Shown in pieces: positions 15,521 through 25,815 of a stretch of DNA of 33,660 nt. The notes under the pieces are model-generated. The model was not told where the DNA came from. It was given only the letters and a program-made list of their open reading frames with translations, and did no database searches. Location: contig UBXG01000033.1 of the NCBI GenBank assembly GCA_900469475.1, positions 1 through 33,660 of the forward strand. The letters are read 5' to 3'. The number at the start of each line of letters is the position of its first letter. Positions within the stretch are counted from its first letter, which is position 1. This DNA is from Hyphomicrobiales bacterium (lineage in GTDB: Bacteria > Pseudomonadota > Alphaproteobacteria > Rhizobiales > Rhizobiaceae). The position numbers were made by a program, and so were the translations under genes.

Positions 15521-16461
15521 TCAAAGCGAACGGGATCGGCGGATCACCTCGGCCCGCGTCGGTGCCCCGGATCGTCCTCCAAAGGACTCGCACTTGATGG
15601 CGGCCGCTATGGAGGAAAAGCGGATTGCGTCTGCCGGCGGCATACCTTCTGCCATTGCGAGAGCGAAGGCGCCGTGGAAGATGTCGCCGGCGGCGAGCGT
15701 GTCGACAGTCTTGACGGAAATAGTCGGGCAATGCGCGACGGCGTTGCTTTGCTCGTCGAACCAGTAGCTGCCGGCCGCCCCTGCCGTCACGCAGATGAAA
15801 GCATGATCGAAGCGCTGTTTCAGACGATGCGCCATCGCGGACACATCGCTCGCTCCCGTCAGGCGCTGTGCGGCCGGCTCGGAAAAGACAATATGGGTCG
15901 CTTCCGGTGCCAGTTGTTCGATGATGCCGTCAGGAGCCACGTCGCCGTCGAGAATGGCGGGCTTGCCCATCGCTCTGGCAGTTTTGAGAACCTGCAGCGC
16001 CAGCGCCGGCCAGCGAACGTCCACCAGCACAGCATCGAATGCAGCGATATGCTCGGCCGTGAATTCCTTCACTGTATGGTGCAGCTTCGGATCGTAGAAG
16101 GGAACGATCAGCCTTTCGCCGTCATCGTCCACCAGGATCGTCGAGACAGCGGAACGGGCACCGCCTACACGCAGCATGCCGTCCATATCGATGCCGGCGG
16201 CATCCAGATCGCGGATAATACGCTCGCCGGTATCGTCGTCACCAACGGCGCCCCATAGGCTCGCCTCGCCACCGAGCCGGACGATGGCATAGGCAGCGCT
16301 GGAGGCCATGCCCTCGGCGATCTGCAGCATGTCATAAGGCAAAACCTTCCCCTGACCGTGCGGAAGGGTATGGACGCGAAAGAGCGTATCGAGAACAGCG
16401 GCGCCGACGCAAAGAGCGTGCTTGGCCGCGCCGGCGGGCGGATCGAAGATGGATGGAGCGG

Positions 16462-16465
<4 letters not shown>
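15521..16465 (-). CDS. PfkB-family carbohydrate kinase, YihV-like
   Basis: A 314-aa ribokinase-fold kinase. It starts at TTG 16463-16465, whose TTGA overlaps the stop of the ATPase gene; translation upstream is not family-like. Seen: LCVGAAVLDTLFRVHTLPHG near the N-terminus, DVRWPALALQ (149-158), AILDGDVAPD, FSEPAAQRLTG and the nucleotide-site motif DTLAAGD (255-261) with catalytic Asp261. As I recall it, E. coli sulfofructose kinase YihV is similar along its length, including GK at 39-40 and DVRW, but its Asn109 aligns with Pro122 here. The usual DTxGAGD motif has Ala in place of the first Gly. It probably phosphorylates a sugar or sugar acid released or imported by the rest of the operon; the substrate is not determined. 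Confidence 0.85.
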
Positions 16466-17520
<1,055 letters not shown>

Positions 17521-17553
17521 GAATGTGATCCTATCCAAAAGATAAAGGCTGCG

Positions 17554-18369
17554 TCACTTGACGGCGCCGGCCGTCAGACCGGCGATGATCTGTCGTTGCG
17601 CGAACATGGTCAGCACGAGCACCGGCAGCGTCACGATCAAGGCAGCCGCCGCAAGCGGTCCCCAGCTCACCTGCTCAAAGGAAAGCATGTTATAGACGGC
17701 CACTGGCAGCGTGCGGGTTTCGCGGCTCGCAAGCACGATGCCGAAGACGAAATTGTTCCACGAGAAGATGACCGAGAGAATGAAGGCGACGACGATGCCG
17801 GGTCGGGCGATCGGCAGGGCGACGAGGCGGAAGACCTGCCATGGCGTGGCGCCATCGATGCTTGCCGCCTCCTCCAGTTCCATCGGCGTCGTCTCGAAAT
17901 AGCCGATCATGATCCAGACGACGATCGGCACTGTGACGACGAGATGGATGATGATCTGCGGCCAGAGCGTTCCGAGCAGATTGAGCCATTGGAACAGCAG
18001 GAACAGCGGGATGAGGAAGGATAGGCCCGGCGTCATGCGGGCGATCATGATGACGATAGCCGACTTCTCTGCCTTCAGTCGCGCGATACCGTAGCCGGCC
18101 GGCACGCCGATGAGGAGCGCGAGCAGGGTGGCTGCCCCCGTCACAAGGATCGAATTCCAGAAATAGAGGAAGAAGTTGTTTTCCTGGAAGACATTGACGT
18201 AGTTCGTCCAGGCGAAACGGTCCGGAATGAGGATTGGCGGATAGGCGCCATTGTCGATCTCGTATTTCAGCGACAGCGAGATCATCCAGAGGAAGAACAG
18301 AATAACGGGCGAGACGATGACCAGGGCCACGAAGAACAGGCCGATGCGGTTGAGTGGCGAGCGCTTCAT
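17554..18369 (-). CDS. Sugar ABC transporter permease (MalG type)
   Basis: A 271-aa inner-membrane permease with six predicted membrane segments. The EAA loop that contacts the ATPase is present as ELEEAASIDGATPWQVFRLV. The N-terminus RIGLFFVALVIVSPVILFFL and the C-terminal QRQIIAGLTAGAVK are typical of MalG-like subunits. ATG 18367-18369 has GGAGGG eight bases upstream and starts one base after the stop of the MalF-like gene. Confidence 0.9.
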   Translation of the reverse strand: MKRSPLNRIGLFFVALVIVSPVILFFLWMISLSLKYEIDNGAYPPILIPDRFAWTNYVNVFQENNFFLYFWNSILVTGAATLLALLIGVPAGYGIARLKAEKSAIVIMIARMTPGLSFLIPLFLLFQWLNLLGTLWPQIIIHLVVTVPIVVWIMIGYFETTPMELEEAASIDGATPWQVFRLVALPIARPGIVVAFILSVIFSWNNFVFGIVLASRETRTLPVAVYNMLSFEQVSWGPLAAAALIVTLPVLVLTMFAQRQIIAGLTAGAVK

Positions 18370-18370
18370 C

Positions 18371-19309
18371 TCAATGTCCCTCCGCATCGGTCCATTTCGT
18401 CCGCTGCCGCATCATCAGGAGGATGAAGGAAAGCGCGACGATGAGGATGAAGAACACCACTGCCATGGCCGAGCCATAGCCGATGTCGTAATAGGAAAAG
18501 GCGGTGTTGTAGAGATAGATGTTGATGGTCTCTGACGCCGTTCCCGGGCCGCCTTGCGTCATCGCATAGATGATGTCGAAGCTCTTGATCGCATCGATAC
18601 CGCGGATGATGACGGCGATCATCAGGAAAGGCGAGATCATCGGCAGTGTCAAATAGCGGAACTTCTGCCAGGCGTTGGCGCCGTCGATTTCAGCGCTTTC
18701 ATAGGGTTCGCGCGGCACGGAGGCGAGGCCGCCGAGCACGATCAGCATGACCAGCGGCGTCCATTGCCAGACTTCGACCAGAACAAGCGAGGGGATGACG
18801 CTCGCCTGATTGTAGATCCACTCCTGCGGTCCGATGCCCACAAATGATAGCAGGTAGTTGAGCACGCCGAGTTGCGGATGGAACATCATCGTCCAAACCA
18901 GGGCGACGGCAACAGGCGTTGCCATCATCGGCATGACGAAGATGCCACGCAGGAAACCGCGCAACGGAAAGTTCGCATCGAAGATGAGTGCGGCCAGCGT
19001 TCCGAAGATCAAGGGGCCGACGACGGAGAGCACGGTATAGAGAACCGTGTGCCAAAGGGATTCCCAAAAGCGTGCGTCAGTCGCCAGCCGCACATAATTG
19101 TCCCAGCCGACGAAACTCTGCGATTGACCGAGCGTCCACTTGTTCACGCTCATCCACAGGGTGAAAACCCAGGGAAAGACGATGACGGCGGCAATCACGA
19201 TCAGCGCGGGGATGACGAAGGGCCAGTAGTTGGTAGCAAGCCGTTGCGGCTTGCTCCTTCCTTTGGTTGCCTTCGCCGCAGTATCTTCGATGCTCACGGA
19301 AGCCATCAT
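18371..19309 (-). CDS. Sugar ABC transporter permease (MalF type)
   Basis: A 312-aa inner-membrane permease with six predicted membrane segments after a charged N-terminus of about 25 residues. The EAA loop reads EPYESAEIDGANAWQKFRYL. The stretch GGPGTASETINIYLY is a common MalF/UgpA-family signature. It begins in an ATGA overlap with the binding-protein stop, so the two are coupled. With the MalG-like subunit it forms the channel. Confidence 0.9.
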   Translation of the reverse strand: MMASVSIEDTAAKATKGRSKPQRLATNYWPFVIPALIVIAAVIVFPWVFTLWMSVNKWTLGQSQSFVGWDNYVRLATDARFWESLWHTVLYTVLSVVGPLIFGTLAALIFDANFPLRGFLRGIFVMPMMATPVAVALVWTMMFHPQLGVLNYLLSFVGIGPQEWIYNQASVIPSLVLVEVWQWTPLVMLIVLGGLASVPREPYESAEIDGANAWQKFRYLTLPMISPFLMIAVIIRGIDAIKSFDIIYAMTQGGPGTASETINIYLYNTAFSYYDIGYGSAMAVVFFILIVALSFILLMMRQRTKWTDAEGH

Positions 19310-20637
19310 CCCTCGCTTCGTGCCAGAACCGGCTCGAACTGGGCGGTCGCCGTCTTCAGTTCAGCTGCGGGATCTGCGCCACCGATCATGTTCGTCAGCG
19401 CGACACCGTAGATGTCGCGGAACTCGGTGACCGGGATGATGACGGGCAGCGCGAGCTGAGAGACCTTGGCGGAGCCGGCGACGGCATCGAGCCAGGCACC
19501 CGGCATCTTCACACCCTCGCGCACCTTCTGATCCTCCAGGATGGATTGGCGGAAGGGAACACCGGCGCCTGCCTGCAGGAGGCGCGCGCCCATGTCGTGC
19601 GAGATCGCCCATTGGCAGAAGAGATAAGCGGCTTCCTTTTTCTGGCTGGCCGCCGTCACGCCGAGGCCGTCGCCGGTCGTCGCCGCTGCCTGCGCATTCG
19701 GTCCTTTCGGCATGACGCCGTAGCCGACCTGGCCGACGACGCGGGATTTTTCCGGGTTTTCGATCGGCGGCGCAAACCCGACGCCATCGACCCACATGCC
19801 GATCTTGCCCTGCAGGAAGGCCGATTGCGCTTCCGCCCAGTTGAAGCCGGAAACGCCGGGAGGTGCCGATTTCGTCATCAGGCGCTGATAGAGCTTGGCA
19901 GCGTCGACCGCGCCCTGCGATTCCGTCTGCAGCTTGCCGTCAGCCGAGAGCGGCGTCGTGCCATAGCCAAGCATGAAGGTCGTCCACACCGGCGCGTTGG
20001 CATTCTTCAGGCCGCGGGCGACGAAGCCGTAGGTGTTGGTCGATTTATCCGTCAGCGCCTCGGCGGCTTTCGCCATATCTTCGAAGGTTTCCGGATAGGC
20101 GAGGCCCTTCTTCTCGAACAGGGCCTTGTTCCAATAGACGATCCAGTAGTCCACCGAGAAGGGCAGCGAGCGCATGACGCCTGCGGAATCCTTGGCGAAC
20201 TTCAGGCCTGCCTCGGCGAAATCGCTCTCCGTCAGCGAGGGATCGGTGAGCGACGGATCCTTCATGAAGCCGCTGATATCGGCAAGCCAGCCGCCCTTTT
20301 CGAATTGACGCTTCTGGACGTGATAGCTCAGATGCACGACGTCGAAGCTTGGCTTGCCGGAGCTGAGCTCGATCGTGGTCTTCTGTCGCTGCTGTTGTTC
20401 CGGCGTCGCCTCGGCATTGACCTTGATGCCGGTCAGGGCTTCGAACTCGCTTAGGTATTTGAGGATCGTCTCGCTGCGCGGGCTCTTGACCAGATTGACC
20501 TCGAGCGTCGTGCCGGCAAAGCGCTTCCAGTCTACCGCGGCTGAGGCGGTGCGCACGCCCATAAGGCTCGTTGCGCCTAGTGCGGCCGTGCCGGCCATGA
20601 AGCCGCGACGTGTCGGATTGAAAAATGACGATGACAT
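19306..20637 (-). CDS. Sugar ABC transporter substrate-binding protein with Tat signal
   Basis: A 443-aa periplasmic binding protein of the MalE/UgpB (family 1) type. The N-terminus has a twin-arginine motif TRRGFMAG (Arg10-Arg11) and a signal peptide ending near TASAA. The middle shows family features such as FEALTGIKVN, PFSVDYWIVYWNKALFEK and the QGKIGMWVDGVG block. The ligand cannot be read from the sequence. A strong GGAGGAGGA precedes the ATG. It is the first gene of the transporter part of the operon, 59 bp after the GntR stop, and the strong site should give the extra synthesis usual for binding proteins. Confidence 0.9.
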   Translation of the reverse strand: MSSSFFNPTRRGFMAGTAALGATSLMGVRTASAAVDWKRFAGTTLEVNLVKSPRSETILKYLSEFEALTGIKVNAEATPEQQQRQKTTIELSSGKPSFDVVHLSYHVQKRQFEKGGWLADISGFMKDPSLTDPSLTESDFAEAGLKFAKDSAGVMRSLPFSVDYWIVYWNKALFEKKGLAYPETFEDMAKAAEALTDKSTNTYGFVARGLKNANAPVWTTFMLGYGTTPLSADGKLQTESQGAVDAAKLYQRLMTKSAPPGVSGFNWAEAQSAFLQGKIGMWVDGVGFAPPIENPEKSRVVGQVGYGVMPKGPNAQAAATTGDGLGVTAASQKKEAAYLFCQWAISHDMGARLLQAGAGVPFRQSILEDQKVREGVKMPGAWLDAVAGSAKVSQLALPVIIPVTEFRDIYGVALTNMIGGADPAAELKTATAQFEPVLARSEG

Positions 20638-20696
20638 GTTGTTCCTCCTCCTCTGGCCGAAAATCTCCTCATTCGCGGCCTGTTGTCTAAAGCTGT

Positions 20697-21356
20697 TTAC
20701 ATCTTTAACGCGCGATCCCGCGCTCCGCCGATATGGGCTACCAGCGCGGTAACCGCCTCTTCGGCTGAGCGCCTCTCAATGGCTTCAAGCACTTTCAGAT
20801 GCTCTTCCATAACCGGGCCGACATGGCCGTTGATACGAAACCTGTCCTGGCTGATCAGCCGCATCTTGATCGAATTGACCCGATAGGCATTCGAGATGAT
20901 CGTGTTGCCGAGCGCATCGATGAAGGCATCGTGCATGCCCCAGTCCACCGACTGCGCGTGAAGTTCGAGTTCTTGCGAGCTGTCGCCGGCCCGAATGGCA
21001 TCCGCGATATCGCGATGGTCCTTCAAAAGCTTGGCAATCGTCTCGTCTGACGCCGCATAGGTGAACAGCGCGACGGCTTCCTTTTCCAGAAAGAGACGGA
21101 GCTGGAAAGCCTCCCGGATCAGGTCGAGATCGATATGCGCGATCTGCAATCCGCGCTGTGGAACCGTCTTGATCAGCCCTTCGGCCTCCAGGCGCGGGAT
21201 CAATTCGCGGATCGCGCCGAGCGTCAGTCCCGTTAGTTCGACTAACCGCCGCTGCGATATGAATTGCCCAGGGCGAACGTCGCGCGCCAAAAGGTGGCGC
21301 GTGAAGCTCTCATAGGCTTTCTCTCTCAACGTCGTCTGTTCGCCTGGTCCGTCCAT
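20697..21356 (-). CDS. GntR/FCD-family regulator of the sugar operon
   Basis: A 219-aa regulator with an N-terminal winged helix-turn-helix (about 10-75; QRRLVELTGLTLGAIRELIP) and a C-terminal FCD-type ligand domain containing MHDAFIDALGN and EHLKVLEAI. It is the second gene of the operon, 21 bp after the lyase gene. It probably represses its own operon until the substrate or an intermediate binds. A candidate site is the imperfect palindrome at 22300-22311. The ATG has GGAG six bases upstream. Confidence 0.88.
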   Translation of the reverse strand: MDGPGEQTTLREKAYESFTRHLLARDVRPGQFISQRRLVELTGLTLGAIRELIPRLEAEGLIKTVPQRGLQIAHIDLDLIREAFQLRLFLEKEAVALFTYAASDETIAKLLKDHRDIADAIRAGDSSQELELHAQSVDWGMHDAFIDALGNTIISNAYRVNSIKMRLISQDRFRINGHVGPVMEEHLKVLEAIERRSAEEAVTALVAHIGGARDRALKM

Positions 21357-21377
21357 CGGGAGCTCCGGGCCGTTCGG

Positions 21378-22262
21378 TTAGGCTGCCTTGGCGCGAAACA
21401 GCGCGCCGAAAGCGGCAAAGAGCGTGTCGGAATCTTGGCTATTCAATGCCACGAGCGGCGGACGTACAGCGAGCCAGCTATCGTTGTCAGTCAAACGGGC
21501 GAGAATGGCCTTGATCGAGGGGATGACCGGATAGTTCAGCAGTTGCCCGACGAAGCGCTCCACATTGGCGTCGTCGATGCCCTTTTCCGCCATGACCTGA
21601 ACTTCGCGAGGAAGGAGATTTGCCATGCCGGAGATTGCTCCCTGTCCGCCGAGCCGAACGCCACGGGCCAGATGCCGCTCGTCACCGATCAGTATGATGA
21701 GATCGCCATGCGTCTTCAGCAACTCCTCGGTATAGGGCCAATCGCCGGAGGAGTCCTTGACGCCGACAACAACATCCGGAAATGCGGCGCGCAGGCGGCC
21801 GACCAGCGAGATCGAGAGCGGCACCATCGTCACCGACGGAATATTGTAGACGATCACGTCGCGGGCATGGGTGCCGAGCATGGTGAAAACGGCCGAAAAC
21901 CATTTGAAGAGGCCGTCGTCGCTGACATTCTTGAAGTAGGAGGGTGGGGCGAGGAGAATGTTACGGACACCTTGCGCCAGCGCCTGTCCAGCCTGGGCAG
22001 CGGCATCCTCGGCGGCATCGACCAGTACGCCCATGACGATCTGCTTGGGCGCAATGCCGGCGGCGAGCATCGCGGCCAGAACCTGCTTGCGCTCCTGCAT
22101 GCCGATCGACGCGCCTTCGCCCGTGGTGCCGAAAAGGGTGACGCTCTTGCAGCCATTGGCAAGGCAATGCTTCGCCTGCTCGATCACGCCTGGGATTGCA
22201 ATCTCGCCATCCGCGTCGAAAGCTGTTGCCAGCGCGGCCGACAGGCCAAAATTCTCACTCAT
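21378..22262 (-). CDS. Dihydrodipicolinate synthase/N-acetylneuraminate lyase family protein
   Basis: A 294-aa class I aldolase or dehydratase. Family residues are in place: GTTGEG at 45-50, catalytic Tyr139 in VYNIPSVT and Schiff-base Lys169 in VGVKDSSGD. In a catabolic sugar operon such enzymes usually cleave or dehydrate 2-keto-3-deoxy sugar acids or related compounds, giving pyruvate; lysine synthesis is unlikely in this context. It is the first gene of a seven-gene operon with a sugar importer and a kinase. GGGAGGA precedes the ATG. The exact substrate is unknown. Confidence 0.88.
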   Translation of the reverse strand: MSENFGLSAALATAFDADGEIAIPGVIEQAKHCLANGCKSVTLFGTTGEGASIGMQERKQVLAAMLAAGIAPKQIVMGVLVDAAEDAAAQAGQALAQGVRNILLAPPSYFKNVSDDGLFKWFSAVFTMLGTHARDVIVYNIPSVTMVPLSISLVGRLRAAFPDVVVGVKDSSGDWPYTEELLKTHGDLIILIGDERHLARGVRLGGQGAISGMANLLPREVQVMAEKGIDDANVERFVGQLLNYPVIPSIKAILARLTDNDSWLAVRPPLVALNSQDSDTLFAAFGALFRAKAA

Positions 22263-22299
22263 CCGATCCTCCCAAGCTCATGAGTTAGTGCGTAGCATA

Positions 22300-22311
22300 C
22301 TGACATGTTAG
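22300..22311. promoter_or_regulatory. Candidate operator upstream of the sugar operon
   Basis: CTGACATGTTAG is an imperfect palindrome 38 bp before the lyase start. The motif ACTAAC occurs twice on the minus strand in this stretch. The rest of the 257-bp gap (22263-22519) shows no gene and no clear terminator for the operon that ends at 22520. Confidence 0.35.
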
Positions 22312-22519
22312 TTGTAAAGTAAAGTTCGTTTCAGTGATGCCTATGTGATTTACTGGATGAGGAAGAGCATCGCGAGGGAACTTCCGCCGCGACGAATATT
22401 GGATATGCAGCGTGCTGTTGCCGCCGAATTTTGTGGCGCAGATCATGCTTGGCTCGACCGCACGGAGAAAGCACGATCAGAGACGTTGCAATAATATCGC
22501 TTGTTAGGCTGGCGAGGTG

Positions 22520-23812
22520 TTAGTTCCCGACAGGCACATAATCGAGCCCGCCATCGATCTGCGAAGGCCGCCCGTCGAGAAAAAGCTCGCCGATGCGCGG
22601 CGCCGAGCGGGCGATGACCTTGCCGCGCTTGATGACGGCGAGGCGATTGGGTTTCAGGCGCAGCGCTTCCAGCGTGTCGACGGCCTGCAGCACGACGAAA
22701 TCGGCATTGCAGCCCATTTCCAGGCCGTAGCCTTCAAGGCCGAGCGTCTTGGCGGAGTTGACGGTGAGTGCATCGAAGATCTTCTTCTTGTCTTCGATGC
22801 CGGCCATCTGTGCGACGTGGATGGCCATATGGCCGACCTCAAGCATGTCGCCCGAGCCCATCGAATACCAGGGATCCATCACGCAATCATGGCCGAAGGA
22901 GACATTGAGCCCGGCATCCATCACTTCGCGCACGCGCGTCATGCCGCGCCGTTTGGGATAGGTGTCGTGCCGGCCTTGCAGCATGATGTTGATGAGCGGG
23001 TTGGGGATGACGTTGATCTTCGCCTCCGCCATCAATGGGATGAGCTTGGAGACGTAATAATTGTCCATCGAATGCATCGAGGTCAGGTGCGAGCCTGCGA
23101 CACGGCCCTGCAGTCCGAAGCGGATAGTCTCTGCCGCCAGCGTCTCGATATGGCGCGACATCGGATCGTCGGTTTCGTCGCAATGCATGTCGACGGGAAG
23201 GCCGCGATCGGCCGCGATCCTGCAAAGTGCCTCGACCGAGGCTCTGCCCTCATCCATCGTCCGCTCGAAATGCGGAATGCCGCCGACGATATCGACGCCC
23301 ATGTCGAGCGCGCGTTCAAGAGAGGCCACGCCATCCTTGGCGCGATAGTAGCCATCCTGCGGGAAGGCGACGAGCTGCAGGTCGATATAGGGCTTGACCC
23401 TCTCCTTCACCTCCAGAAGCGCCTCGGCCGTCACCAGCTTTGGATCGGAGGTGTCGACGTGGCTGCGGATGAAGAGCAGGCCTTGGGTGACGGCGAGATC
23501 GCAGTAGCGCAATGCGCGATCGACAAGCTCCTCCTTCGTCACGATCGGGCGCAGCTCTCCCCAAAGCGCGATGCCCTCCAGAAGCGTGCCGGAAATATTC
23601 ATGCGCGGCAGGCCAAGCGAAAGCGTCGCATCCATGTGGAAGTGCGGATCGACGAAGGGCGGGCTCACCAGCCGGTTGGTCGCATCGATTTCTTCCTTTG
23701 CCTCGGCGGCGATCGAGGCTTCGATTGCTGCGATCTTGCCGTCCTTGACCGCAATGTCGATGCCCTTGCGGCCATCAGGCAGATTGGCGTTACGAATGAT
23801 CAGATCGAACAT
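22520..23812 (-). CDS. codA: Cytosine deaminase-like amidohydrolase
   Basis: A 430-aa metal-dependent hydrolase resembling E. coli CodA along its whole length. Metal and catalytic residues are visible: HFHMD (His57, His59), HCDETDD (His210, Glu213), His242 in SHLTSMHS, and Asp309 in GHDC. VAFPQDG carries the Gln that contacts the pyrimidine in CodA. The residue after the metal-binding Asp is Cys310; E. coli has Asp314 there, so the substrate may differ from cytosine (isocytosine, methylated or other N-heterocycles are possible). It is the last gene of a transporter operon, 15 bp after a permease, with AAGGAG before the ATG. The symbol marks the family, not a proven activity. Confidence 0.87.
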   Translation of the reverse strand: MFDLIIRNANLPDGRKGIDIAVKDGKIAAIEASIAAEAKEEIDATNRLVSPPFVDPHFHMDATLSLGLPRMNISGTLLEGIALWGELRPIVTKEELVDRALRYCDLAVTQGLLFIRSHVDTSDPKLVTAEALLEVKERVKPYIDLQLVAFPQDGYYRAKDGVASLERALDMGVDIVGGIPHFERTMDEGRASVEALCRIAADRGLPVDMHCDETDDPMSRHIETLAAETIRFGLQGRVAGSHLTSMHSMDNYYVSKLIPLMAEAKINVIPNPLINIMLQGRHDTYPKRRGMTRVREVMDAGLNVSFGHDCVMDPWYSMGSGDMLEVGHMAIHVAQMAGIEDKKKIFDALTVNSAKTLGLEGYGLEMGCNADFVVLQAVDTLEALRLKPNRLAVIKRGKVIARSAPRIGELFLDGRPSQIDGGLDYVPVGN

Positions 23813-23827
23813 GGAAGGCTCCTTGGA

Positions 23828-24769
23828 TTATCTTTCGCCACGGCGATAGGGTTGCATCAGCGCCTGTGGCACGCGGGCACGCCTGCTCATGACGGCAAGG
23901 GCGACGATGGACAGGATATAGGGCGTCATCAGGAAGATCTGATACGGCACACCCTGCACCGCCGTCTGCAGACGCAGCTGGAATGCGTCGAAGAAGGCGA
24001 AGAGCAGGGCGCCGAACAGCGCCCGGCCCGGCCGCCAAGACGAAAAGACGACAAGCGCGATGCAGATCCAGCCGCGGCCCTGCACCATGGTCGGAAAGAA
24101 GCTGTTGAAGGCGGAAAGCGTCAAGAAAGCGCCGCCCATGCCCATCAGGGCGCTGCCGGCAATGATCGCGCCATAGCGGATCTTCATCGGGTTGAGGCCT
24201 TGAGCCTCGGCCGCATGCGGGTTCTCACCCGTCATGCGGATCGCAAGCCCCGTCGGTGTGCGAAAGATGAGGTAGGCCATGACCAGCGCGACCAGGATTG
24301 CGAGATAGGTCGGCGTCGTCTGTGTGAAAAGCGCCGGGCCGATGAAGGGCAGGGAGGAAAGTCCGGGAATGGCGATCGGCTGGAACGGCGTAATGGTCGG
24401 CGGCGTCCCGGCGACAGGGACGATCAGCCGGAAGACGTAGTAACTGAAACTGGATGCAAACAACGTCACACCGAGACCTGAAACATGTTGCGACAGGCCG
24501 AGCGTCACCGTCAGGGTCGAATGCAGAAGCCCGAAAATGCCGCCGGCGATCGCCGCGATCAGAAGTCCGGTCCACAGATCGGCGCCGTGATAGACGGAGA
24601 GCCAGCCGATCATCGCGCCGAAGGTCATGATGCCCTCGATACCGAGATTGAGGACACCGGCCCGCTCGCAAAGCAGCGCACCGAGCGTGCCGAAGATCAA
24701 GGGTGTCGCAATCCGTAACACGGCAGCCCAGAGCCCGGCCGAAGCAATGATATCGACAAGCGTGCTCAT
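23828..24769 (-). CDS. Nucleoside-type ABC transporter permease (NupQ/YufQ-like)
   Basis: A 313-aa membrane protein with about eight to ten hydrophobic segments, of the BPD_transp_2 family used by ribose and nucleoside importers. The block LGALLCERAGVLNLGIEGIM is characteristic of the second permease of BMP-type nucleoside transporters, as is GRGWICIALVVFSSWRPG. Start ATG 24767-24769 overlaps the stop of the other permease (ATGA). The open frame continues further upstream but is not family-like there. Confidence 0.9.
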   Translation of the reverse strand: MSTLVDIIASAGLWAAVLRIATPLIFGTLGALLCERAGVLNLGIEGIMTFGAMIGWLSVYHGADLWTGLLIAAIAGGIFGLLHSTLTVTLGLSQHVSGLGVTLFASSFSYYVFRLIVPVAGTPPTITPFQPIAIPGLSSLPFIGPALFTQTTPTYLAILVALVMAYLIFRTPTGLAIRMTGENPHAAEAQGLNPMKIRYGAIIAGSALMGMGGAFLTLSAFNSFFPTMVQGRGWICIALVVFSSWRPGRALFGALLFAFFDAFQLRLQTAVQGVPYQIFLMTPYILSIVALAVMSRRARVPQALMQPYRRGER

Positions 24770-25815
24770 CGGCGGATCCTGTACTGGGTGAAGAACAAGG
24801 CGATGAGCATCGTCAGCAGCGACAGGGCGACCGTGACGTCGGCGATGTAAGTGGGGATGCCGAGGCTGCGGCTCATTCCATCGGCGCCGACGAACATGGT
24901 TGCGGTGAAGATCGCCGCAAGCACGACGCCGAGCGGGTTGAGATTTGCCAGCATGGCGACGACGATGCCGGCATAGCCGAAGCCGGGAGAAAGATCTGTC
25001 GTGACGTAACCTTTGACGCCCATCACTTCGATCGCGCCGGCAAGGCCGGCCAGCCCGCCCGAAAGGCATGCGACCTTGAAGAGCGTTGAGCCGAAGCGAA
25101 CGCCGGCAAAGACGGCGCCTGACGGATTGAGGCCTGCTGCCCGCGACTGCATGCCGAAGACCGTGCGCGACTGGACGAAATAGACGACCGCCGCAATGAC
25201 GATTGCAATTGCAAAGCCGATGTGGAGGCGCGACCGCGCGATCAGTTTCGGCAGCATGGCGTGATCGGCAAGCGCCTGGGATTGCGGCCAGCCGAACGCC
25301 GTCGGGTCCTTCAGCACGCCGTCAATCAGCATGGAGACGAAGAGAACCGCGATGAAATTCAGGATGAGGCTCGTCACAACCTCGTCGACGGAGAAGCGCA
25401 GCCGCAGCCATAGCGGCACGAGGATCAATATCATCCCGGCGAGCGCGCCGATGATCATCAACAGCGGAATGAGGATCGGGCCGGGCAGCCCGGCAAGCAT
25501 TTTCGACCCGAAGGCCGCGACGGCAATGGCGCCGAAATAGAATTGTCCCTCGGCGCCGATGTTCCAGAGGCGGGCACGAAAGGCGACCGCGGCGGCCAAT
25601 CCCGTCAGGATCAACGGCGTCGCGCGGGTCAGCGTCTCCGTTGCCGAAAGCCTGGAGCCGAAGGCACCGAGCAGGATCCGCCGATAGGCCTCGAAGACCG
25701 GCGCGCCGGCAATCGCAATCAGGATGCCGGCGAGTGCGAGCGCTGCGATGATTGCAAGCAGGGGAGCCAGGGTCATCATGTAGAGTGGGCGGTGCTCGCG
25801 CCGTTCAAATCGCAT
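24766..25815 (-). CDS. Nucleoside-type ABC transporter permease (NupP/YufP-like)
   Basis: A 349-aa inner-membrane permease of the BPD_transp_2 family, with about ten hydrophobic segments. Family signatures include TLTRATPLILTGLAAAVAFR, FRARLWNIGAEGQFYFGAI and VDEVVTSLILNFIA. It overlaps the ATPase stop by 11 bp and the next permease by 4 bp. It pairs with the permease at 23828-24769 to form the channel. Confidence 0.9.
   Translation of the reverse strand: MRFERREHRPLYMMTLAPLLAIIAALALAGILIAIAGAPVFEAYRRILLGAFGSRLSATETLTRATPLILTGLAAAVAFRARLWNIGAEGQFYFGAIAVAAFGSKMLAGLPGPILIPLLMIIGALAGMILILVPLWLRLRFSVDEVVTSLILNFIAVLFVSMLIDGVLKDPTAFGWPQSQALADHAMLPKLIARSRLHIGFAIAIVIAAVVYFVQSRTVFGMQSRAAGLNPSGAVFAGVRFGSTLFKVACLSGGLAGLAGAIEVMGVKGYVTTDLSPGFGYAGIVVAMLANLNPLGVVLAAIFTATMFVGADGMSRSLGIPTYIADVTVALSLLTMLIALFFTQYRIRR

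Noticed and set aside
19267..20454. A 395-codon forward open frame
   Set aside because: It is antisense to the sugar-binding protein, whose signal peptide and family blocks are clear. The translation has no domain pattern.
22517..24481. A 654-codon forward open frame
   Set aside because: It is antisense to the deaminase and a permease, both with clear motifs. Its translation is rich in His, Asp, Arg and Gln without domains, as expected for the opposite strand of GC-rich genes.
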